A stretch of DNA of 7,178 nucleotides, from contig JAIRSR010000091.1 in the NCBI GenBank assembly GCA_031255355.1, forward strand, positions 1-7,178, in the 5' to 3' direction. Positions within the stretch are counted from its first letter, which is position 1. Every line of letters begins with the position of its first letter. A model generated the notes under the pieces. It was not told the origin of the DNA. It searched no databases and saw only the letters and a list, made by a program, of their open reading frames with translations. Positions 1 through 5,239 of this stretch are shown in pieces. The translations under genes and the position numbers were made by a program. This stretch comes from Clostridiales bacterium. GTDB lineage: Bacteria > Bacillota > Clostridia > Monoglobales > Firm-18.

Positions 1-311
1 AGGGGGAATCGCCTTAAGACAAGTCTGACGAACCGAACGGCGGGGCAGACAATAGATAACAAAAGCGTCGGAATCAATTGTTCCGACGCTTCTGTTGTGC
101 CCGGTAACGCTAAAATAATGCCGCCGCGACGTCGCCTGTTGCCCAATGCCCGCCGGGAACGTCGCTTGCGATTCCGAAACAGCATAGTTATATGATATGA
201 TTATTACCGCAAAGGATCAATAATGGATTTTAATCTTCGGCAAAATTCAAACCGGAATTTGACGTTTTAATTTACCGAACTTTCCTTACGGGATTTTTCC
301 GCAAAAATGTA
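1..311. other. intergenic region with no supported gene
   Basis: No convincing protein gene is visible here. One plus-strand frame is open from base 1 to about 195, but it runs through the terminator hairpin at 63-91 and encodes an Arg-rich string resembling no family I know. A frame ending in TAA at 57-59, just before that hairpin, could be the tail of a gene lying upstream, but it has an in-frame stop at 15-17. A 10-bp palindrome GCGACGTCGC lies at 126-135. An ATG at 223 with AAAGGA upstream opens only 15 codons. I see nothing else supportable. Confidence 0.6.
63..91 (+). terminator. rho-independent terminator hairpin, possibly bidirectional
   Basis: A perfect 11-bp stem (AAGCGTCGGAA paired with TTCCGACGCTT) encloses a 7-base loop. 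On the plus strand it is followed by TCTGTTGT; read on the minus strand the stem is followed by TTGTTA. The likeliest role is to end a plus-strand gene whose body lies before the window. Direction is not certain. Confidence 0.65.
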
Positions 312-340
312 TTGCTTTTTGCGCGGCGGTATAGTATAAT
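312..340 (+). promoter_or_regulatory. SigA-type promoter
   Basis: A -35 TTGCTT (312-317) and a perfect -10 TATAAT (335-340) are separated by 17 bases, the optimal SigA spacing. Transcription would start near 347. It drives the short unit ending at the terminator at 552-581, and possibly the MFS transporter gene beyond it, because no comparable promoter is visible between 582 and 799. Confidence 0.7.
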
Positions 341-392
341 GATGAAACAGGCAAGTTTCAAATCATCGAGAGGGAAAAGGGAGGTTTGTGGT

Positions 393-515
393 ATGCGTGT
401 TTTTCACGGCGGCAAGACGGCGATTCGGGCCGTTGCTACTGCGCGTGTTTCAAGATGCAAGCGCGCGGAGGTTTCAACTGCCGCCATATTGGAGAGGGTG
501 CGCGGATACCGCTGA
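393..515 (+). CDS. possible small basic peptide, or leader peptide
   Basis: This is a 40-codon reading frame starting at ATG, with AAGGGAGG at 377-384, 8 bases upstream, which is as good an RBS as those of the large genes here. The product starts MRVFHGGKTAIR and is strongly basic, with eight Arg and three Lys, and has no signal peptide or membrane segment. It contains one R-C-K triplet (residues 21-23), the Arg/Lys-X-Arg/Lys pattern known to make ribosomes stall in the presence of macrolides. It sits between a good promoter and a terminator, upstream of an efflux-type transporter, which is the layout of drug-responsive leader peptides. I do not recognise the peptide. The same bases also fold into GC-rich helices, so the frame may be a by-product of a structured RNA. 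Confidence 0.35.
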   Translation: MRVFHGGKTAIRAVATARVSRCKRAEVSTAAILERVRGYR

Positions 516-551
516 CTTTTTTTGTGTTTGGACAAATTTAAGTGAAAGCGG

Positions 552-581
552 CAGCCGGCGTTTACCGCCCGCTGTTTTTTT
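552..581 (+). terminator. rho-independent terminator
   Basis: CAGCCGGCG (552-560) pairs with CGCCCGCTG (566-574) around the loop TTTAC, with one C/C mismatch, and is followed by seven T (575-581). It is a textbook intrinsic terminator on the plus strand. It closes the short unit started at 312-340. If that unit is a leader, this is the point where read-through into the MFS gene would be decided. Confidence 0.8.
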
Positions 582-799
582 GCGTCTTTCTCCCGGGATA
601 ATTTCAAATTCATATTAGACCTGTTCTAAAACCATATCGCGGCGGCGTATGACAAGCGCGGCGGCGGTAGGTTCTGTTTAACGTTTCATCACAGACGGCA
701 TTGCGCGGATTTTTCACCGCGTCGGTAGGCCTTATGGCGAATCATCGCTGTTAGTTTTGCCGCGCGGGGGAAGCCGCCGTACAAGAAAGGGAGATTTTT
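582..799. other. untranslated stretch upstream of the MFS gene
   Basis: No gene is visible. It contains a SmaI-type palindrome TCCCGGGA (591-598), one copy of the recurrent TTAGACCTGTTCTAA sequence (615-629) and a weak 5-bp hairpin CGCGG/CCGCG (704-721). I see no convincing SigA promoter, which leaves the source of transcription for the downstream transporter open. Confidence 0.55.
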
Positions 800-1993
800 A
801 TGACTACACCAACGAATCACACAGACGGCTGGGGGAAGCGAATCGTTTTATTCCTCGTCAGCCAAAACATATCGCTGTTCGGCTCCGCGCTGGTGGGCTT
901 CGCCATCATCTGGCACATCACGCTCACCACGTCCTCCGGCACGTGGATGATGCTCGCCACGCTATGCGCCATGCTGCCGCAAGTATTTATTTCGCTCATG
1001 GGCGGCGTATGGGCAGACCGTCACAACCGCAAACATCTGATTATGCTGGCGGACGGCGCGATCGCCCTTGCCACGCTTGCCCTCGCGATTGCCTTTCTGA
1101 CGGGCTTTGACCGTCTGGAACTGCTGCTAATCGCGCTGGCGGTGCGTTCCGTCGGCGCGGGGATTCAAACGCCTGCGGTCGGCGCGATTTATCCGCAACT
1201 TGTGCCGCAAGAGAGCCTCACCAAGGTACAGGGCGTGAATCAAACCTTAAATTCGGTGCTGTTGATGCTTGCGCCCGCGTTCGGCGGGTTGATTTTGGGC
1301 TGGGTCGGGATTGTCGCGGCGTTTTTCGTGGACGTAACCACGGCGGCGTTGGCGATTGCCGTCATGAGCCGTATTCATGTGGAGGACGTGCCGCAAAGGG
1401 AGTCGGAATCGGTATGGGCGGATTTGAAAGACGGCTTGCGTTACGCGTTCACTCACCCGAGGCTGCGGCGGCTTTTGGTTTGCTTGTTGTTCTCGTTTTT
1501 CTTGATTACGCCCGCCGCCACACTTTCGCCGCTGTTGGTAAAGCGCAGTTTCGGCAGTGAGGTTTGGCGGTTGACCGTCAACGAAATGTCGTGGACGGCG
1601 GGCGGGGTTTTGGGCGGGATTTTCGTGTCGCTCAAAGGGCGGTTCAAGGACAAGACGCGGACGATTTCCCTATGTCTTGTGGTGTTCGGTATCCTGTTCG
1701 GCTTGCTGGGCGTGGCGTGGAACTTTATATTTTATCTGATTGTCATGGGGATTTCCGGCTTCTTTATGCCGCCGATTTCCACGGCGCAAACGGTGCATAT
1801 TCAAGAAATTACCGAACCGGAAATGCTGGGCAGAGTGTTTTCTATCGTACAACTTGTGACGGCAAGCGCGATGCCCGTCGCGATTTTGCTGTTCGGGCCG
1901 CTTGCGGACGTGGTGAGTGTGGAAACGCTTATGATTGTCAGCGGTGCGCTTTTGGCGTTGGTCGGCGTTTTGTACGGCATGGGCAAGGATTAG
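800..1993 (+). CDS. MFS efflux transporter, macrolide-efflux (Mef/DHA3)-like
   Basis: The 397-residue product is a predicted 12-helix major facilitator secondary transporter of the plasma membrane, likely a proton-driven exporter. Hydrophobic segments fill two halves (roughly residues 14-190 and 225-395) joined by a charged central loop near 192-222. The MFS motif A is plain in the loop between helices 2 and 3 (GGVWADRHNRKHL, residues 68-80). Length and overall look fit the Mef macrolide-efflux/DHA3 group, whose members are about 400 residues. The substrate cannot be read from sequence, and many relatives are not drug pumps. The start is ATG at 800, supported by AAAGGGAG at 786-793. The gene stands alone, converges on the isomerase gene and ends at a shared terminator. 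The long leader region upstream may control it. The family call is secure; the drug assignment is tentative. Confidence 0.85.
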   Translation: MTTPTNHTDGWGKRIVLFLVSQNISLFGSALVGFAIIWHITLTTSSGTWMMLATLCAMLPQVFISLMGGVWADRHNRKHLIMLADGAIALATLALAIAFLTGFDRLELLLIALAVRSVGAGIQTPAVGAIYPQLVPQESLTKVQGVNQTLNSVLLMLAPAFGGLILGWVGIVAAFFVDVTTAALAIAVMSRIHVEDVPQRESESVWADLKDGLRYAFTHPRLRRLLVCLLFSFFLITPAATLSPLLVKRSFGSEVWRLTVNEMSWTAGGVLGGIFVSLKGRFKDKTRTISLCLVVFGILFGLLGVAWNFIFYLIVMGISGFFMPPISTAQTVHIQEITEPEMLGRVFSIVQLVTASAMPVAILLFGPLADVVSVETLMIVSGALLALVGVLYGMGKD

Positions 1994-2002
1994 GGGATTA
2001 GG
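1987..2002 (+). repeat. tandem 8-bp duplication at the MFS stop codon
   Basis: GGATTAGG occurs twice back to back (1987-1994 and 1995-2002). The TAG stop of the transporter lies in the first copy. It is probably a slippage duplication with no function. Confidence 0.5.
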
Positions 2003-2018
2003 CGTATCCTCAACAGAT

Positions 2019-2056
2019 AAAAAACCTCAGCGGAAAATCTTCCGTTGAGGTTTTTT
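2019..2056. terminator. bidirectional terminator between convergent genes
   Basis: A 17-bp stem with one G-T wobble and the loop AATC is flanked by six A on the left and six T on the right (AAAAAACCTCAGCGGAA against TTCCGTTGAGGTTTTTT). It therefore works as an intrinsic terminator in both directions, serving the MFS gene on the plus strand and the isomerase gene on the minus strand. Confidence 0.9.
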
Positions 2057-2092
2057 GCAACCTATAAAACTTAATTTCAACACATCAAACGC

Positions 2093-3220
2093 TTATTCAG
2101 CGGACAAACGTTCCACAAGGTCCGTGTTAATCTCAATCGGTGTTTCCGCTTTCCACGCCTGCACCTGCGCCTCGTACCAATCCGCGAACAACGCTTGACC
2201 GCAAACGTTGCGCACCGTCTCAAACGCTTCCGGCGCACGCTCCGTTACCAGAACGATATGATAGCCGTATGCCGTTTTGACCGGTTCGCCAATCACACCA
2301 ACCTCTTGCCCGAAAGACGCGGCTTCAAACTCGGCAACCATAGTGCCCTTTTTCACCTCGAAGCCCTCTGTGTTGTCCTTTGTCGCGGAATCCTCCGAAT
2401 ACTGCGCCATAAGCGCGTCGAATTGCGCCGCCGTTTTCAGTTCCCCTGCGATTTTTTGGATTTCCGCTTTCGCCTCGTCGTCCGTCCTGCCCTCCGTCTG
2501 AATCAGAATATGCTTGACCACGGCGGTTTGGAAGTCGTCAATCATCTCGGCGTACTTGGCGCGTAACGCGTCCTCGGGGAACTCGGTGTTTTCCATCAAA
2601 TATTTGCGGAAGTTATCCAAAATCAGCGTCTTTTCCAGATAAGCGATGAACGCCGCCTCGTCCAGACGGTACCCGGCAAGCATCTGCGCGACGTTTTCCC
2701 GATAGTATCCGCGAAACTCTTTCAGATACTCCTGTACGGCGGCGACGGTTTCGTCATCTGCGGTAAAGCCGTTTTTCGCCGCTTCACGAAGCGTGACGGC
2801 GGCTTCAATTTCCCTGTCCAGCGCGTTTTGAAGCCTTTCGCCGTTGGTCGCGCCGTCGGGATTCATCAGGGACGCGCTCACCAACTGCCCGCGCGTGATT
2901 TGCGTATCTCCCGCCGAAGCAACCACTTCGCTGTCCTCCTCTGCGGCAATATACGCGTCCGCGTCCGCGAGGTTTACGGTGTTGTTCTTTTCCTCCCAAA
3001 TCACCTGCTTGCCGAACATTCCCGCAACGTCACGAATCCAAACATAGGTTTTTCCGTCAACGACGAAGTTGTCACTTTCCACCGCGACGCCGTTGATTTT
3101 AACCGTCGTGTAGTTGACGAGCGCGTCCAGCGCCTTGGAATAGCCGTCGGCGAAAATCGGTACCGATACGAGAAGCATCCCGGTCACTACGCCGGCTATG
3201 TAGCCAATAAATTTTTTCAT
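2093..3220 (-). CDS. secreted parvulin-type peptidyl-prolyl isomerase with N-terminal stalk-like domain
   Basis: The 375-residue protein has a signal peptide (MKK, then a hydrophobic stretch to about residue 24, with a probable cut after FADG or FA). No lipobox cysteine is present, so unlike PrsA it would not be a lipoprotein. Residues about 37-85 (VKINGVAVESDNFVVDGKTYVWIRD, broken here at its key residues VKING, DGKTYV and IRDVA) resemble the copper amine oxidase N-terminal-like stalk domain common in clostridial surface proteins. A helical SurA/PrsA-like chaperone region spans about 105-230. A PpiC rotamase domain follows at about 233-328, opening with VKHILI and closing with YGYHIVLV. The expected role is folding of exported proteins outside the membrane. 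The start is ATG at 3220, with GAGGG 6 bases upstream. It is divergent from spoIIGA and shares a 190-base control region. The domain assignment is good; the physiological client is unknown. Confidence 0.82.
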   Translation of the reverse strand: MKKFIGYIAGVVTGMLLVSVPIFADGYSKALDALVNYTTVKINGVAVESDNFVVDGKTYVWIRDVAGMFGKQVIWEEKNNTVNLADADAYIAAEEDSEVVASAGDTQITRGQLVSASLMNPDGATNGERLQNALDREIEAAVTLREAAKNGFTADDETVAAVQEYLKEFRGYYRENVAQMLAGYRLDEAAFIAYLEKTLILDNFRKYLMENTEFPEDALRAKYAEMIDDFQTAVVKHILIQTEGRTDDEAKAEIQKIAGELKTAAQFDALMAQYSEDSATKDNTEGFEVKKGTMVAEFEAASFGQEVGVIGEPVKTAYGYHIVLVTERAPEAFETVRNVCGQALFADWYEAQVQAWKAETPIEINTDLVERLSAE

Positions 3221-3275
3221 TTACAGCCCTCTTTTCCGTAATCTGTCCGCCGCCGAAAGGTACACGGACAAGTCT

Positions 3276-3284
3276 ATTGTATCA
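3276..3284 (-). promoter_or_regulatory. extended -10 promoter of the isomerase gene
   Basis: Read on the minus strand, TGATACAAT is an extended -10 (TGnTACAAT). The hexamer 17 bases upstream (TTTCTT) is a weak -35, as is usual when the TGn extension is present. Transcription would start near 3270, giving a leader of about 50 nt before the ATG at 3220. Confidence 0.55.
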
Positions 3285-3320
3285 GATACGGCGCGAAAAA
3301 GAAATAGTCTAACCGAAAAA

Positions 3321-3348
3321 AATATGAATTTTTTCTAACATTCATATT
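3321..3348. promoter_or_regulatory. 9-bp inverted repeat, possible operator in the divergent region
   Basis: AATATGAAT (3321-3329) and ATTCATATT (3340-3348) form a perfect inverted repeat with a 10-base spacer. The arms are 19 bases apart, close to two helical turns, as for a dimeric regulator. It lies upstream of both divergent promoters. No T-run follows, so a terminator is unlikely. The regulator is unknown. Confidence 0.45.
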
Positions 3349-3354
3349 ACGACA
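3348..3354 (-). promoter_or_regulatory. probable Spo0A box upstream of spoIIGA
   Basis: TACGACA on the plus strand is TGTCGTA on the minus strand, matching the Spo0A box TGTCGAA at six of seven bases. It overlaps the -35-like ACGACA (3349-3354), which stands 21 bases from the -10. This is the arrangement known for the Bacillus subtilis spoIIG promoter, where Spo0A activates SigA polymerase at a promoter with an over-long spacer. Confidence 0.5.
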
Positions 3355-3375
3355 AATTTTTAGAGATCGGCATTG

Positions 3376-3381
3376 TATAAT
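3376..3381 (+). promoter_or_regulatory. -10 element of the spoIIGA-sigE promoter
   Basis: A perfect TATAAT has no proper -35 at 17 bases (CAAATT there). A -35-like ACGACA lies 21 bases upstream and coincides with the Spo0A-like box. Transcription would start near 3388. The poor -35 fits an activator-dependent SigA promoter. Confidence 0.55.
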
Positions 3382-3410
3382 AAATATGTACGGCGGGAGG
3401 GGGGCGGCGG

Positions 3411-4253
3411 GTGAGGACGATTTATGTTGACGAACTGTTTTTGCTGAACATGGTCATCAATTACATATTGCTTGCCGTGACAAAACGCGTGGTACGCGCG
3501 AAGGCCTCCCCCGCGCGGTTACTGCTTGGCAGCGCGGCGGGCGCGGTTTACGCGGTGTTTCTGTTTTTGCCGCACCATTGGATGGTGTATTCGTTTGCGG
3601 CAAAAATCGCCGTTTCGCTCGCGATTACGGCGATGACCTACGGCGTGCGCAAATTCCGCCTGTATCTTAGGACGGTAGCGGTTTTTTACACCGTCAGTTT
3701 CGCGTTCGGCGGGGCGGCATACGCGCTGCTCGATCTGACGGATACCGCGCGTTTTCCGTACCCGCCGCTAAAAATACTCGCGCTGTCCACCGTGGCGGCA
3801 TACGCCGGTGTAACGCTGCTCTCCGTCTATCGCGGGCGTTTGGCGGTCAAGGAACAAAGCATTACACGCGCCGCCATTACGGTAAGCGGCAAAACCGCCG
3901 CTGTGCGTTGCTTTTTGGATACGGGCAACGCGCTGCGCGACCCGTTTTCGGATAGCCCCGTCATGGTGGTGGAATACGCGCGTTTGGCAAATATACTGCC
4001 GCCGGGACTGTCCGAATTGGTCAAGCGCGGCGGCGCGGACGGTATGCCGCGTGAGTTTCAGCGGCGGCTCCGTCTGATTCCCTACAGCGCGGTCGGCAAG
4101 AAAAACGGCGTTATCATAGGGTTTAAGCCGGATCGCGTGACGGTGGGCGAATTGGTGATCGCCGATATTGTCGTCGGGCTGTGTGAGGATAGCCTTTCGC
4201 GGGACGACGCTTACGCGGCACTTGCAAACCCCATTATCTTAGAACCTGTCTAA
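3411..4253 (+). CDS. spoIIGA: SpoIIGA, membrane aspartic protease processing pro-SigE
   Basis: The 280-residue protein matches the sporulation protease that removes the pro-sequence of SigE in the mother cell after a signal from forespore SpoIIR. The N-terminal half has five predicted membrane segments (about residues 8-24, 36-54, 58-78, 87-108 and 121-138). The cytoplasmic C-terminal half carries the aspartic protease signature FLDTGNALRDPFSDSPV, with catalytic Asp170 in DTGN. The IPYSAVG (223-229) and IIGFKPD (235-241) blocks are also family features. The start is a GTG at 3411 with a G-rich RBS (GGGAGGGGGG, 3395-3404). The protein is about 30 residues shorter than the B. subtilis one. Its last codons fall inside a recurrent short sequence (4239-4253), which also supplies the stop. 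It is followed by sigE after 73 bases, with no clear promoter between, so the two are co-transcribed. Confidence 0.95.
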   Translation: MRTIYVDELFLLNMVINYILLAVTKRVVRAKASPARLLLGSAAGAVYAVFLFLPHHWMVYSFAAKIAVSLAITAMTYGVRKFRLYLRTVAVFYTVSFAFGGAAYALLDLTDTARFPYPPLKILALSTVAAYAGVTLLSVYRGRLAVKEQSITRAAITVSGKTAAVRCFLDTGNALRDPFSDSPVMVVEYARLANILPPGLSELVKRGGADGMPREFQRRLRLIPYSAVGKKNGVIIGFKPDRVTVGELVIADIVVGLCEDSLSRDDAYAALANPIILEPV

Positions 4254-4275
4254 AAATAAAATTCAGTATATTTGA

Positions 4276-4304
4276 CGCAAAACCCACTGAAAACGCGGGT
4301 TGCG
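4276..4304 (+). other. imperfect hairpin ahead of sigE
   Basis: CGCAA (4276-4280) plus CCC (4283-4285) can pair with GGG (4297-4299) plus TTGCG (4300-4304), with a 2-base AA bulge. The hairpin ends 10 bases before the AGGAGG of sigE and does not hide it. No T-run follows, so it is not a terminator. It might affect message stability; this is weak. Confidence 0.25.
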
Positions 4305-4326
4305 GCAGACGCTTAGGAGGCGTAGT

Positions 4327-5028
4327 ATGAACATTCTGTTATGGGTTTGGGAAAAAATTCTATCCCCGCTGCGGGAGGAACTGCATTATATCGGGGGGAG
4401 CGCCTCGCTTCCTCCTCCTTTGTCCGCAGAGGAGGAGCGCGACCTGCTCACCCGTCTGGACGGCGACGGCGGCGGGGTGCGGAAAATTCTAATCGAGCGG
4501 AATTTGCGGCTGGTCGTCTATATCGCGCGGAAATTTGAGAACACCTGTATCGGTATCGAGGATTTAATTTCCATAGGCACAATCGGCTTGATTAAGGCGG
4601 TCAACACCTTTAACCCCGAAAAAAACATCAAACTCGCCACCTACGCGTCGCGCTGTATTGAGAATGAAATTTTGATGTATATCCGCAAAAACAATCCGTC
4701 GCGGAACGATATTTCGATTGACGAACCGCTCAATACCGATTGGGACGGCAACGAACTTTTGCTCTCGGACATTTTGGGGACGGAAAATGACGTGGTACAC
4801 CGCAACATAGAGGAGGAAGTGGACAAGGAACTTTTACTCGTCGCTATGGGGAAACTGTCGGCGCGGGAAACGCGCATTATGCAGTTGCGCTTCGGGCTGG
4901 GCGAGGAGGACGAGCGGACGCAAAAGGAAGTCGCGGATTTGCTCGGCATTTCGCAATCCTACATATCGCGGTTGGAAAAACGTATCATCAGCCGCTTGAA
5001 AAAGGAAATCGCCAAGATGCTAAATTAG
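4327..5028 (+). CDS. sigE: RNA polymerase sporulation sigma factor SigE, pro-form
   Basis: The 233-residue SigE is made as an inactive precursor and cut by SpoIIGA, after which it directs early mother-cell transcription. The pro-sequence is residues 1-20 or so (MNILLWVWEKILSPLREELH), followed by the conserved YIGGS. Region 2 spans about 58-121 (NLRLVVYIARKFEN, then DLISIGTIGLIKAV and KLATYASRCIENEILMY). Region 4 spans about 176-228, with an HTH in EVADLLGISQSYISRLEKR. DEPLNTDWDGNELLLSD (132-148) is typical of SigE and SigK. I chose ATG 4327 over an earlier in-frame codon at 4300 because AGGAGG lies 6 bases upstream and homology starts here. The pro-sequence is shorter than the roughly 27 residues of B. 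subtilis. It lies directly downstream of its processing protease. Confidence 0.96.
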   Translation: MNILLWVWEKILSPLREELHYIGGSASLPPPLSAEEERDLLTRLDGDGGGVRKILIERNLRLVVYIARKFENTCIGIEDLISIGTIGLIKAVNTFNPEKNIKLATYASRCIENEILMYIRKNNPSRNDISIDEPLNTDWDGNELLLSDILGTENDVVHRNIEEEVDKELLLVAMGKLSARETRIMQLRFGLGEEDERTQKEVADLLGISQSYISRLEKRIISRLKKEIAKMLN

Positions 5029-5030
5029 AT

Positions 5031-5062
5031 GAGAGCCTGTCTGAGAGCCTGAGAGCCTGTCT
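5031..5062 (+). repeat. short tandem repeats after sigE
   Basis: GAGAGCCTGTCT (5031-5042), GAGAGCCT (5043-5050) and GAGAGCCTGTCT (5051-5062) follow each other without gaps, directly after the sigE stop, and AAAGCCT comes next. The unit shares AGnCCTGTCTAA with the sequences at 615-629 and 4239-4253. It has no palindrome or T-run, so it is not a terminator, and read-through into sigG is not visibly blocked. Confidence 0.7.
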
Positions 5063-5119
5063 AAAGCCTCCCGCTCTGTAAGTCATACACAAAAATATTT
5101 TCCGCTTCGCCCGGGATTC

Positions 5120-5148
5120 GTATAAAAACACCTCCAAGGGAAATAATA
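5120..5148 (+). promoter_or_regulatory. candidate SigF promoter of sigG
   Basis: A -35 GTATA (5120-5124) and a -10 GGAAATAATA (5139-5148) fit the forespore SigF pattern GYATA and GGnnAnAnTR. The spacer is 14 bases by my count, about one shorter than usual. SigF transcription of sigG is established in Bacillus. The start point would be near 5155, downstream of the anti-SD arm at 5128-5142. Confidence 0.55.
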
Positions 5149-5236
5149 GGTATAAATACTAATTTTCATCAAAGCCGTCGATTAGTATACGGTGAAAGCG
5201 GGCGACGCTTTCCGCCGCGATTCCCTTCGGAGGTGT
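5128..5236 (+). promoter_or_regulatory. RNA structure hiding the sigG ribosome binding site
   Basis: Bases 5128-5142 (ACACCTCCAAGGGAA) pair with 5221-5236 (TTCCCTTCGGAGGTGT) over 15 base pairs with a single bulged C at 5228. The pairing covers the whole GGAGG of sigG. Inside lie a 6+4-bp hairpin (5150-5163 with 5181-5190, 4-base bulge) and a 7-bp hairpin (GAAAGCG 5194-5200 with CGCTTTC 5206-5212), so the whole can form a three-way junction. RNA reading through from spoIIGA-sigE would carry the full lock. RNA started at the SigF promoter would lack the left arm. A comparable RBS-blocking stem has been described upstream of sigG in B. subtilis. Confidence 0.7.
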
Positions 5237-5239
5237 GCT

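Larger units (their letters stand above)
347..581 (+). promoter_or_regulatory. short transcription unit, candidate structured leader of the MFS gene
   Basis: Bases between the promoter and the terminator give a predicted RNA of about 235 nt. It can fold into several GC-rich helices: GAAAC/GTTTC near 344-358, GGCGGCA (408-414) with TGCCGCC (479-485), and ACGGC (417-421) with GCCGT (429-433) and GCGCG (441-445) with CGCGC (462-466) nested inside the second. A run of seven T at 517-523 follows a 4-bp hairpin (GCGG-ATA-CCGC). CCGCT at 509-513 could pair with AGCGG at 547-551, next to the terminator stem, as an anti-terminator would. It could be a free small RNA, an mRNA for a 40-residue peptide, or an attenuation leader for the transporter. 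It matches no riboswitch or RNA family that I recognise. Confidence 0.4.

Noticed and set aside
1..195. Plus-strand open frame from the window edge
   Set aside because: Passes through the hairpin at 63-91 and encodes an Arg-rich string without recognisable features.
404..613. 69-codon minus-strand frame
   Set aside because: No RBS, crosses the terminator stem, and resembles no family; it is an antisense shadow of GC-rich sequence.
388..618. 76-codon reading frame starting at GTG 388
   Set aside because: Its start is only 3 bases from the AGGGAGG, it runs through the terminator at 552-581, and it overlaps the better-placed frame at 393-515.
757..1110. 117-codon frame overlapping the start of the MFS gene
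   Set aside because: Arg/His-rich out-of-frame translation of the transporter gene, with no RBS.
1564..2001. 145-codon frame inside the MFS gene
   Set aside because: Arg/Gly/Val-rich shadow in another frame; the MFS frame has clear membrane helices over the same bases.
4300..4326. Upstream start for sigE
   Set aside because: No RBS, adds a basic 9-residue tail, and AGGAGG sits 6 bases before ATG 4327.
5084..5089. CATACA resembling a SigE -10 ahead of sigG
   Set aside because: No matching -35 at 16-18 bases upstream; the SigF-like pair downstream is better placed.
5192..5239. Upstream GTG start for sigG
   Set aside because: It lies at the foot of a hairpin, has no RBS and adds residues not found in SigG; ATG 5240 matches the family start.
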